Shown one piece after another: positions 15,292 to 22,419 of a stretch of DNA of 34,684 bases (positions are counted from its first letter, which is position 1; each line of letters starts with the position of its first letter). Origin of the DNA: Actinomycetota bacterium (GTDB lineage Bacteria; Actinomycetota; Acidimicrobiia; Acidimicrobiales; AC-14); the NCBI GenBank assembly GCA_902812475.1, contig CADDZP010000001.1:1-34684 (forward strand), in the 5' to 3' direction. Under the pieces are notes generated by a model. That model made no database searches, was not told the DNA's origin, and saw only the letters and a list, made by a program, of their open reading frames with translations. Both the position numbers and the translations under genes were made by a program.

Positions 15292-16839
15292 TCAGACTCG
15301 ACGAATGAGCGCGTCGCGCAGGACGCGGCGGGCGCAGTTGCGGCCGACCATGCCGTGGACGCCGCCGCCGGGGTGGGTCGACGCCGAGCAGAGGTAGAGC
15401 CCCCGGATCGGCGTCGAGTAACGGAACCAGCCGGCGACGGGGCGGAACACCAGCTGCTGGTCGAGGGCGTTGGAGCCACCGCCCAGGTCGCCGTCCACCA
15501 GATTCGGGTTCAGGGCCTCGAGGTCGGGCGGCGTGTGCACGGCGTGGCCACGGATGGAGCTGCGCACGCCCGGCGCGTGGGCCTCGAGGCGGTCGAGGAC
15601 CGTCTCCAAGAAGCGGTCGCAGACCTCCGACCACGGGCCCGCGTTCGGCCGGGGCGGGACATGCGTTTCGATCCAGAGCACATGACCGGCGTCCGGTGCG
15701 CGGCTGGGATCGGCGACCGTCGGCTGCCCGACGACGAGCATCGGCGCGTCCGGCAGCTCGCCGGTCGCAACCTGGGCCGAGGTACGCGCCATGCTGTCGA
15801 GGTTGCCGGTCAGATGGACGACGCCGCACCTGTCGAGGTCGACGCCGTTCCAGCGCACGGGCCCGTCGAGGGCGAGGTCGACCTTGAAGATGCCCGAGCC
15901 GTAGCGAAAGCGGTGCACCCCGTCGACGAACGACGAGGGAAGGTGATCGGTGCCGACCATGCCGAGGAACAGGCGGCGTGGACCGGTGTCGGCCAGCACG
16001 GCGCGCCGGGCCCGTAACGACAAGCCGTCCGCCGTCTCGACGCCGACTGCCCGCTTGCCTTGGACGACGACATGCGTCACCTCGTGGCCGGTCAGGATTC
16101 GTCCGCCGGCGTCGGTCACGGCGCCCGCCAGTCCCGATGCCAGTCGACCGGCACCGCCGACCGGCACGGGCATGTTGTGGCTCTGGGCGACCATGGCCAG
16201 CGCCATCGCCTCGGGCAGCCCGCCCGGATCGTTGACGCTCACGTCGCTGTGGCTGATTCCGGCCGCGAACAGTGCTTGTGCCTCGTCGGACGAGAACCTC
16301 TCACGCGCCACGGCCGACGTCGGCGCCAGCGCCATCTTCGTCGTCTCGATGACGCCTCGCACGCCTGCCGCCAAGGCGAATCGTGCCGTTGGGCCGACGG
16401 AGGGGATCGGATTGATGATCACGTTGAGGAACTGCCGTCCGACCCTCGTCCACCAGCCATACAGCTCGGTCCACGCCTCGCCGTCGCCCGGTGCGCAACC
16501 GTCGATGGCTGCCGCGGTCAGCGCCGGGTCCGTCCTCACCGCCGCGCTCCGGCCCGGCGCGACCATGGCCCCGGCCGCCAGCTCGAAGGATGCCCACTGC
16601 ACCCGCCGGTAGAGCTCGAGCTCACGGAAGACGGGCGAGAAGTGAAGGAGCCCGTAGAACGCCGAGAACGGGTCATGGACGTAGCCCGGAAGCGTCAACG
16701 GGGCGCTGGCGACGGCACCGCCCGCCACGTCGTTGCGCTCCACAACCGTGACCGACCACCCGGCGCGCGCCAAGAGGGCCGCGGCGACGAGGCCGTTCGG
16801 CCCCGAACCGATGACGACAGCGTCAGCGGCGTCTGTCAC
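15292..16839 (-). CDS. FAD-dependent oxidoreductase, phytoene-desaturase/PYROXD2-like
   Basis: This is a 515-residue flavoprotein. The N-terminal dinucleotide-binding fold is VVIGSGPNGLVAAALLARAG, followed by the acidic ribose-binding end VTVVERNDVAGG. The C-terminal FAD-binding signature is in LYLCSASTHPGGGVHGMVG. This pattern fits the carotenoid desaturase/isomerase-like amine oxidase group and the PYROXD2-type branch. No other carotenoid genes are present, so a carotenoid substrate is not supported. The GTG start forms a GTGA overlap with the preceding hydrolase gene on the minus strand. It is last in an operon with the hydrolase and the cyclic-nucleotide-binding protein. Confidence 0.85.
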   Translation of the reverse strand: MTDAADAVVIGSGPNGLVAAALLARAGWSVTVVERNDVAGGAVASAPLTLPGYVHDPFSAFYGLLHFSPVFRELELYRRVQWASFELAAGAMVAPGRSAAVRTDPALTAAAIDGCAPGDGEAWTELYGWWTRVGRQFLNVIINPIPSVGPTARFALAAGVRGVIETTKMALAPTSAVARERFSSDEAQALFAAGISHSDVSVNDPGGLPEAMALAMVAQSHNMPVPVGGAGRLASGLAGAVTDAGGRILTGHEVTHVVVQGKRAVGVETADGLSLRARRAVLADTGPRRLFLGMVGTDHLPSSFVDGVHRFRYGSGIFKVDLALDGPVRWNGVDLDRCGVVHLTGNLDSMARTSAQVATGELPDAPMLVVGQPTVADPSRAPDAGHVLWIETHVPPRPNAGPWSEVCDRFLETVLDRLEAHAPGVRSSIRGHAVHTPPDLEALNPNLVDGDLGGGSNALDQQLVFRPVAGWFRYSTPIRGLYLCSASTHPGGGVHGMVGRNCARRVLRDALIRRV

Positions 16840-17672
16840 AGAGTGATGACGACCCCTTCGGCGGCAGCCGTGACCGGAACTGGTCCGCCGGCCAGGCTTT
16901 CGACGATGGCGTCGAGCTCGTCGTCGGTGCGCGGTGGGTCGTGGTGGAACAGGAGGACGCTGCGGGCGCCTGCCTCTTTGGCCAGGCCCACCGGGTAGTC
17001 CACCGCCGAGTGGCCCATGAACGACCGGCTCGGGAACTCGGCGGCCGTGTGCTGGGCGTCGTGGATGAGCAGGTCGACGCCGGATGCCAACGCCATGGCG
17101 GCCTCGTGGTACGGCCCGAAGCCGTCCGGCCCCGCGCCGTACGCAACTGGGCCGTGGTCGGAGAGATAGGCGATCGACGAGGCGCCGTCGCTCACCCGGT
17201 AGCCAAACGTGCGCCCGCCCTTGTGGGGGATCTCACGGGCGAGCACGTCAAAGCCCTCGATGTCGTGCTCGCCCTCCTTGAGGCTGTCGAAGCGCCATCC
17301 GACGCCCAGTTGGCGGGGCCAGATCGGGAAGTGAGGCGGCGAGAACGCGCGGCCCAGGAGCTCCTCAGCGTCCTCACCTTGTTCAGGGAGCAGCACCTGG
17401 ACCTTGGCGTCCGGGTGATAGCCGGCCGGGAAGAACGGCAGTCCGTGGGTGTGATCCCAGTGCAGGTGACCGAGAAGGATCGTGCCGACGAAGGCCTCGC
17501 CACCCAACTCCTTCGACAGCCGTCCGAGCCCCGTGCCTGCGTCGAGCACCAGGCGCGGCAGTTCGTCATCGTCGGCCAAGACGGCCACACAAGAGGTGTT
17601 CCCGCCGTAGCGCACGAACTCCGGTCCCGGCGCCGGCGTCGACCCGCGGACGCCGCAGACCAGTAGTCGCAC
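16836..17672 (-). CDS. Metallo-beta-lactamase-fold hydrolase, PhnP/cyclic phosphodiesterase-like
   Basis: This is a 278-residue metallohydrolase. The first metal motif is HLHWDH (His69, His71, Asp73, His74), with DAGTGLG before it. Later ligand candidates lie in YLSDHGP, LIHDAQHT and LFHHDP. The N-terminal VCGVRGSTPAPGPEFVRYGGNTSC is characteristic of the group containing PhnP-like and cyclic phosphodiesterase-like enzymes. The substrate is therefore likely a phosphodiester or cyclic phosphate. It directly abuts the cyclic-nucleotide-binding gene and lies opposite a cyclase gene, so hydrolysis of a cyclic nucleotide is an attractive inference, not a proven role. It shares a GTGA junction with the following FAD oxidoreductase gene. 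Confidence 0.85.
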   Translation of the reverse strand: MRLLVCGVRGSTPAPGPEFVRYGGNTSCVAVLADDDELPRLVLDAGTGLGRLSKELGGEAFVGTILLGHLHWDHTHGLPFFPAGYHPDAKVQVLLPEQGEDAEELLGRAFSPPHFPIWPRQLGVGWRFDSLKEGEHDIEGFDVLAREIPHKGGRTFGYRVSDGASSIAYLSDHGPVAYGAGPDGFGPYHEAAMALASGVDLLIHDAQHTAAEFPSRSFMGHSAVDYPVGLAKEAGARSVLLFHHDPPRTDDELDAIVESLAGGPVPVTAAAEGVVITL

Positions 17673-18680
17673 CTACCGATTCTCTTCCTTCCGGTGACCC
17701 AAAGCCACTTCGGCCAGCGCCTTCTTGTCGATCTGGTCGCCGGGGGCCACGGCCACCTTCACGTCGGTGAGGGCCCGCAGCGTCAGCGTGCGGCTGCCGC
17801 CCTCGAGGATGGCGCGCTCGCCAAGGATGGCGCCGGGGCCGAGCTCATTGACCTTCTCGCCGTTGAACTCGGCCGCCAGCACACCGTCGAGGAGCAGGAA
17901 GAGGTCCTCGCCTTGCTCTCCCTGCTCCACGAGCGTCTTGCCCTCCTTGATCCGCTTGACCTTGGGCTTCTTGCCGCCGCGCATGATCGTGCTGCTGAGC
18001 TGGCGCTCGAGGGCGGTTTCGACGGTGGTGACAAAGGCGGGCGAGTCCTCGTTGCCCCACGGCGTGTGCTTCTTGCCGAAGACCTTCGTGTACCACTCCT
18101 TGAAGTCGATCATCCCCGACTTGGCGATCAGCTTGCCCTCGCCGTCGTACACCCAGTGCCGCGGGAACGGTGTGGCGCCGACCATCTCGCTCTCCACCCG
18201 GCCGTCGGCGTGCAGCGTCAGCTCGAGCGTCGTCCACACTGTGGGCGGCCGGAGCTGGATGTACGGCTTGCGCCGGACCCGACGCGGGGCGGGCATCCCC
18301 GGCCGGCCCCCACACGTCTGCATGAACGTGGCGGACGTCTTGGTGACCTTCGGCTTGGGCCTGATCTCCGGAAACGCAGTGGCCTGGAAGACGATTTCCT
18401 TGGGCCCGATCTTCATGTGCGTGGAGTTGAGGACCGTCCCGCCCGACTGGCCGAAGTCGATGACCCGGCCGTCCTCGACGCGGATCCACGCCTCGAGGTG
18501 GTTGGCGAAGCGGAACTGGTCGTTGTCCCGCATCTTCTCGAGGTCGTTCACGTCGATGACGTCGGGAAGGGGCTTGTCGTAGTGCGCCACACCGCCCACC
18601 TCGAACGGCATCTTGACCATCCCTTTGATGGCTTCCGAGGGGATCCACGAGACGGAGGTGACCGACGACTCGATGCGCAT
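17673..18680 (-). CDS. Cyclic-nucleotide-binding-domain protein with uncharacterised N-terminal domain
   Basis: From ATG at 18680 the product has 335 residues. The C-terminal part (about 238-325) is a cNMP-binding beta-roll with DLFLLLDGVLAAEFNG and a phosphate-binding cassette GAILGERAILEGGSRTLT. Glu288 and Arg297 occupy the positions that contact ribose and phosphate, so ligand binding is plausible. The N-terminal 230 residues (SVSWIPSEAIKG, RFANHLEAW, PTVWTTLELTLHADG, PFPRHWVYD) form a domain I cannot name. There is no helix-turn-helix, so it is not a Crp-type regulator. The frame is open to 18803, but a TATGGT hexamer at -12 to -7 supports a leaderless start at 18680. It is divergent from the cyclase and heads the operon with the hydrolase. 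Confidence 0.85.
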   Translation of the reverse strand: MRIESSVTSVSWIPSEAIKGMVKMPFEVGGVAHYDKPLPDVIDVNDLEKMRDNDQFRFANHLEAWIRVEDGRVIDFGQSGGTVLNSTHMKIGPKEIVFQATAFPEIRPKPKVTKTSATFMQTCGGRPGMPAPRRVRRKPYIQLRPPTVWTTLELTLHADGRVESEMVGATPFPRHWVYDGEGKLIAKSGMIDFKEWYTKVFGKKHTPWGNEDSPAFVTTVETALERQLSSTIMRGGKKPKVKRIKEGKTLVEQGEQGEDLFLLLDGVLAAEFNGEKVNELGPGAILGERAILEGGSRTLTLRALTDVKVAVAPGDQIDKKALAEVALGHRKEENR

Positions 18681-18686
18681 GGAAAA

Positions 18687-18715
18687 ACCATACGCACGAC
18701 CGCGGACGTCCCCAA
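18687..18715 (-). promoter_or_regulatory. Leaderless promoter of the cyclic-nucleotide-binding gene
   Basis: On the minus strand TTGGGG (18715-18710) is followed after 17 bases by TATGGT (18692-18687), whose last T lies seven bases before the ATG at 18680. Transcription would then start at the A of the start codon. No Shine-Dalgarno is present; the bases before ATG are TTTTTCC. This favours 18680 over upstream in-frame starts. Confidence 0.6.
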
Positions 18716-18737
18716 GGGGGACAGCCGGTATTCGCGC

Positions 18738-18756
18738 CGGGGGGTGCCACCCCCCG
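18738..18756. promoter_or_regulatory. Perfect 9-bp palindrome, candidate operator
   Basis: CGGGGGGTG (18738-18746) and CACCCCCCG (18748-18756) are exact inverted copies around one central base. The centre is 67 bases from the start of the cyclic-nucleotide-binding gene and 65 bases from the GTG of the cyclase gene, almost exactly midway. This could be the site of a regulator acting on both genes. A G-rich/C-rich palindrome could also arise by chance in this GC-rich DNA. Confidence 0.4.
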
Positions 18757-18811
18757 TGGCCGGGTGGCTGCCTCCCTTGCATCTTTCCGCCGCGCGAGGC
18801 CAAATGGGCGG

Positions 18812-20152
18812 GTGCTGGACGGGAAGATCACCGTCTTCCTCGCCGATGACAACCTCATCGTGCGTGAGGGCGTGCGCGCCCTGCTGAACCTCGAGAGCGA
18901 TTTCGAGGTGGTCGGCGTGGCCGGCGACTACGACGAGCTCGTTACGGGCGCCGAGGCGGCCGCCCCCGAGGTGATCGTCACCGACATCCGCATGCCGCCG
19001 AGCTTCCAGCGCGAGGGCATCGACGCCGCCAACGAGCTGCGCAAGCGTCACCCGGGGACGGGGGTGGTCATCCTCAGCCAGTACGACGACCCCGAGTACG
19101 CCATCTCCCTCCTCGACGAGGGCTCAGAGGGCCGGGCCTATCTGCTCAAGGACCGCATCGCCGAGGGCGACCAGCTGGCCCGCGCCGTGCGCTCGGTTGC
19201 CACTGGCGGGTCGATGCTCGACCCCAAGATCGTCGAGGCCCTCGTCAACCCGGTGGCCAAGGCCGACGCCGTCACCGAGGCCGACGAGGAGCTCATCCGC
19301 CTGATCGCCGAGGGCCGGACGATCAAGGCCATCGCCGCCGTCCAGCACACCACTCCGGCTTCGGTCTCCGACGCCATCGAGGAGCTGTTCCTCAAGCTGG
19401 CCAAGGAGGCCAGCACGGGCACGGCGAGCGGGCTGCGCCGGCTCCGCATGCTGCACCAGGCGATCATCGACAGGGAGGAGCAAGGCGAGTCGCTGAGCCG
19501 TCTGCTCCCGGGCGGCGTCGCCGAGATGGTCCAGCGGGGGGGCGGCAAGCTCGGCGAGACGACCGAGATGGTCGTCACTGTGCTCATGGCCGACATCCGG
19601 GGATACACGACGATCGCCGAGGCGTCGGACCCGACGATCCTCGCCCGCCAGCTCAACGACCACCGAGCCGAGATGAACCACGCCATCCTCGGCGAGGGCG
19701 GGACCGTCATGCAGTTCGTCGGTGACGCCGTCATGGCTGTCTTCGGAGCCCCGCTCTCCCAGGACGACCACGCCGATCGGGCCCTGCGCGCCGCCTTGGC
19801 CATGCACGCCGCCCAGCGCGACGTGAACGAGCGCTGGGTCGCCGAGGGGCTGCCCGCGTTCAACCTTGGGATCGGGCTGTCCACCGGCAATGTGGCCGGC
19901 GCTCTGCTCGGGTCCGAGGAACGGCTCGAGTACACGATGGTGGGCGATACCGTGAACCTCACACAGCGCCTGCAACAGTGGGCCGAGGCGGGCCAGACCG
20001 TGCTGAGCGAGCCGACGTACGAGGCGCTGCGTGCGCCCGTCGAGGCCGAGCACCTCGCACCCGCCCTCGTCAAGGGACGCCAGACGCCCGTCGCTGCGTA
20101 CCGCATCGCGGCGGTCAACGACCAGAAGCAAGGAGTCACTCATGGGGCCTGA
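18812..20152 (+). CDS. Response regulator fused to class III adenylate/guanylate cyclase
   Basis: The protein has 446 residues and three parts. The receiver (about 5-130) has acidic ADDN, phospho-acceptor Asp58 in VTDIRMPP and Lys113 in YLLKDR. A degenerate LuxR-like helical region (about 154-200, TEADEELIRLIAEGRT) follows. The class III cyclase domain (about 250-435) has metal-binding Asp261 in MADIRGYT and Asp305 in FVGDAVMAVFG, and Asn382 and Arg386 in VGDTVNLTQRL. The base-selecting lysine position before FVGD reads Gln, so ATP versus GTP preference is uncertain. Phosphorylation would control cyclic nucleotide synthesis. GTG at 18812 is chosen because the domain starts there; GTG at 18764 is possible and neither has a strong Shine-Dalgarno. 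It overlaps the ABC gene by 11 bases. Confidence 0.9.
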   Translation: MLDGKITVFLADDNLIVREGVRALLNLESDFEVVGVAGDYDELVTGAEAAAPEVIVTDIRMPPSFQREGIDAANELRKRHPGTGVVILSQYDDPEYAISLLDEGSEGRAYLLKDRIAEGDQLARAVRSVATGGSMLDPKIVEALVNPVAKADAVTEADEELIRLIAEGRTIKAIAAVQHTTPASVSDAIEELFLKLAKEASTGTASGLRRLRMLHQAIIDREEQGESLSRLLPGGVAEMVQRGGGKLGETTEMVVTVLMADIRGYTTIAEASDPTILARQLNDHRAEMNHAILGEGGTVMQFVGDAVMAVFGAPLSQDDHADRALRAALAMHAAQRDVNERWVAEGLPAFNLGIGLSTGNVAGALLGSEERLEYTMVGDTVNLTQRLQQWAEAGQTVLSEPTYEALRAPVEAEHLAPALVKGRQTPVAAYRIAAVNDQKQGVTHGA

Positions 20153-20924
20153 GAACGGCAACGGGAACGTCAGCGAGGCCGCCGCGGCTGCCTCTGATGT
20201 CCTCACCGTCCGCGGACTGCGCAAGACCTACGAGTCCGAAGGCGTGCCCGTGCGCGCCCTGCGAGGGGTCGACTTCGACATGGAGCCGGGCGAGTTCGTG
20301 GCCATCATGGGTCCATCGGGCTGCGGGAAGTCCACGCTCCTCAACCTGGTCGCCGGCCTCGACACGCCCACCGACGGCGAGATCGCCGTCGCAGGCGAAT
20401 CGCTCGTAGGCAAGGACGAGAACGATCTGGCGCGCATGCGCCGCCGCCACATCGGCATCGTGTTCCAGTTCTTCAACCTGCTCGAGGGCATGAGCGTGCT
20501 CGAGAACGTGACGCTGCCCGCCATCATCGCCGGCATGCCGCGGCGCCAGGCCGAAACGCGGGCCCGCGACCTCCTCGACCTGCTCGGCTTGGCGGACAAG
20601 GCCAAGAACGCGCCGGGCGTGCTGTCCGGCGGCCAGCGCCAACGCCTGGCCATCGCCCGGGCCCTGGCCAACAAGCCGACGCTCGTCCTCGCCGACGAGC
20701 CGACCGGTGCGCTCGACTCCGCCGGCGGCCTCGAAGTCCTCGAGCTCTTCCGGCGCCTCCACTCCGGCGGGCAGGCCATTCTCATGGTCACCCACGACCA
20801 GAAGGTGGCCGACGCCGCCTCCCGCATCGTGCGCATGCGCGACGGCCGCATCGACGACGGCACCGAAGAGGACATGTCCGTCACCATCACCGAGTCGATC
20901 ACGTCCACCAAATGGGAGCCATGA
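20142..20924 (+). CDS. ABC transporter ATP-binding protein, MacB/LolD type
   Basis: This cytoplasmic ATPase subunit has 260 residues. It has Walker A GPSGCGKST (57-65), the Q-loop in GIVFQFFNLL, signature LSGGQRQ (161-167), Walker B LVLADEP (181-187) and His218 in MVTHDQ. The insert in FQFFNLL and the TGALDSAGG segment place it among the MacB/LolD/FtsE-like ATPases that work with FtsX-type permeases by mechanotransmission. The start is set by AAGGAG at 20130-20135, six bases before the ATG, inside the cyclase gene. Two permease genes follow. It most likely energises an exporter or extractor of lipids, peptides or drugs. Confidence 0.93.
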   Translation: MGPENGNGNVSEAAAAASDVLTVRGLRKTYESEGVPVRALRGVDFDMEPGEFVAIMGPSGCGKSTLLNLVAGLDTPTDGEIAVAGESLVGKDENDLARMRRRHIGIVFQFFNLLEGMSVLENVTLPAIIAGMPRRQAETRARDLLDLLGLADKAKNAPGVLSGGQRQRLAIARALANKPTLVLADEPTGALDSAGGLEVLELFRRLHSGGQAILMVTHDQKVADAASRIVRMRDGRIDDGTEEDMSVTITESITSTKWEP

Positions 20925-20925
20925 C

Positions 20926-21087
20926 GTGGCCGCGGTCTGGGCGGGGGCCCGGGCCGAGTTGCGCTCGGGTTGGCGACGGGGGATCGGCCTCGCCCTTCTG
21001 ATCGGACTGACCGGTAGTTTGACGCGTCATCCGGAACCGTTGGTGGTCGCCGGACGTCCTGCACCATCTCGAGCGCCGCGCCACCAG
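20926..21087 (+). pseudogene. Remnant N-terminus of a third FtsX-type permease
   Basis: The GTG at 20926 lies one base after the ABC stop. It encodes AVWAGARAELRSGWRRGIGL, which closely resembles the first residues of the next two permeases (RIRADLRSRWRAWIGL and RLASEFRSRRKAWIGL). After the first half of a membrane helix the sequence becomes unlike the family (HPEPLVVAGRPAPS). It then runs in frame into a second complete N-terminus at ATG 21088. This looks like a deleted permease copy. Alternatively it is an N-terminal extension, and the following protein starts at 20926 with 497 residues. Confidence 0.55.
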
Positions 21088-22419
21088 ATGACCGCCGTTC
21101 TGCTCCGCATCCGCGCCGACCTGCGCTCGCGATGGCGTGCCTGGATCGGCCTGACATTGATCGCCGGTCTGGCCAGCGGCGCCGTCATCGCGGCTGCCGC
21201 CGGCGCCCGACGAACCGACACCTCCTACTCCCGGTTCCTGCGGTCCTCGCGCGCCGCCGACGTCCTCGTCTTCCACTCGACCGACCCGTCGTTCGCCACC
21301 GTGACGCCCGAGGACCTGGCGACGCTTCCGGGTGTGGCGGCCACGGCCCCACTCGTGGGGTACGCGTCGACGGAGCCCGACGTCATCGTGGCGGCCTCGC
21401 CCGACGGTCGCTACGGCTCCGTGACGGCACATCAGAAGCTTCTCGATGGACGGCGACCCGTGCGGCCCGACGAGGTGATGGTCAGCTTCGTCGTCGCCGA
21501 AAAGCGGCACCTCCACGTGAGCAGCACCCTTCGGCTGCACCTTCTGCCCGCTGATGACGCCAACGCCCAGGCCGGGCCCCCGATCCCGCTCACCATGCGC
21601 GTCACCGGGGTGGAGGCGGGCCCCGGTGAGTTCCCGCCGCAGACCCAACAGGGTTTCGGGTTCGTGTGGTGCTCGTCGGCCCTCGTTCGTGACAACGGCG
21701 GCCGCCTTGCGGAGCAACACGCCACCGCCGTCCGCTTGGAGCCGCGACCGGGCGCGCTCGCGTCTTTCACACAGGAGACCGACCGCCTCGGCGGGGGCCG
21801 CCCGACGGCGGTGTACCGGTTCGGAGACCAGGCCGCCAACACGAAGCGCTCGATCCATCTCCAGGCCGTGACGTTGTGGCTCCTCGCCGGCCTCTTGGCG
21901 GTGACGACGGCGCTGGTGCTGACCCAGCTCTTCGTGCGCCAGGCATTCATCGAGGGCAGAGACAACGCAGCACTGCGTTCCCTCGGCATGGAGCGCTCAC
22001 AGCTGTGGCTGGTCGGCATGGCGCGCGCCGCCTTCACGGGCGTTGCCGCCGCGCTCGTCGCCGTCGTGACCGCCTTCGCCCTTTCGCCGCTGACGCCCGT
22101 TGGGATCGCCCGTATCGCCGAGCCCCGACCTGGGCTCGCTGCCGACGCGACAGTCCTCGCCCTCGGCGCCGTGAGCACCGTCGTTCTCGCCCTGGCAGCA
22201 GCCGCCATGGCGATCGGCATCCCGCTCGGCGTCGCCGCCGGGCGCTGGGCCTGGATCGTCTTCGCCCGCGAGATCGGCATCGTGCCCGACCCCCGGGTTC
22301 CTGTTCTGTTCTTGCTCCTCTTGATCCCGGGCACCGTCGTCGTCGCCAACCTCGTCGCCCTCGTGCCCGGTGAACTGGCCGCCCGCCTTCGCCCCGGCCG
22401 CGCCCTGAGGACCGAGTGA
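21088..22419 (+). CDS. FtsX-type ABC permease, short form with internal deletion
   Basis: From ATG at 21088 the product has 443 residues. It has an N-terminal helix (AWIGLTLIAGLASGAVIAAA), a large MacB-like extracytoplasmic domain, and membrane segments LWLLAGLLAVTTALVL, AAFTGVAAALVAVVTAF and TVLALGAVSTVVLALAAAA. It then passes straight into GIPLGVAAGRWAWIVFA and a final helix ending LRPGRALRTE. In the next gene the matching first and last parts are separated by about 300 residues. This copy therefore lacks most of the second half, yet keeps an intact frame. It may act as a half-size partner of the full permease or be decaying. GTG at 20926 is an alternative start. Its stop shares GTGA with the next gene. 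Confidence 0.8.
   Translation: MTAVLLRIRADLRSRWRAWIGLTLIAGLASGAVIAAAAGARRTDTSYSRFLRSSRAADVLVFHSTDPSFATVTPEDLATLPGVAATAPLVGYASTEPDVIVAASPDGRYGSVTAHQKLLDGRRPVRPDEVMVSFVVAEKRHLHVSSTLRLHLLPADDANAQAGPPIPLTMRVTGVEAGPGEFPPQTQQGFGFVWCSSALVRDNGGRLAEQHATAVRLEPRPGALASFTQETDRLGGGRPTAVYRFGDQAANTKRSIHLQAVTLWLLAGLLAVTTALVLTQLFVRQAFIEGRDNAALRSLGMERSQLWLVGMARAAFTGVAAALVAVVTAFALSPLTPVGIARIAEPRPGLAADATVLALGAVSTVVLALAAAAMAIGIPLGVAAGRWAWIVFAREIGIVPDPRVPVLFLLLLIPGTVVVANLVALVPGELAARLRPGRALRTE

Noticed and set aside
15292-16839. Carotenoid biosynthesis locus suggested by the phytoene-desaturase-like protein
   Set aside because: No phytoene synthase, cyclase or prenyltransferase gene is present. The protein also fits the broader PYROXD2-like oxidoreductase group.
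17673-18680. Crp/Fnr-type transcription regulator
   Set aside because: The cNMP-binding domain is at the C-terminus and no helix-turn-helix follows or precedes it, so direct DNA binding is not supported.
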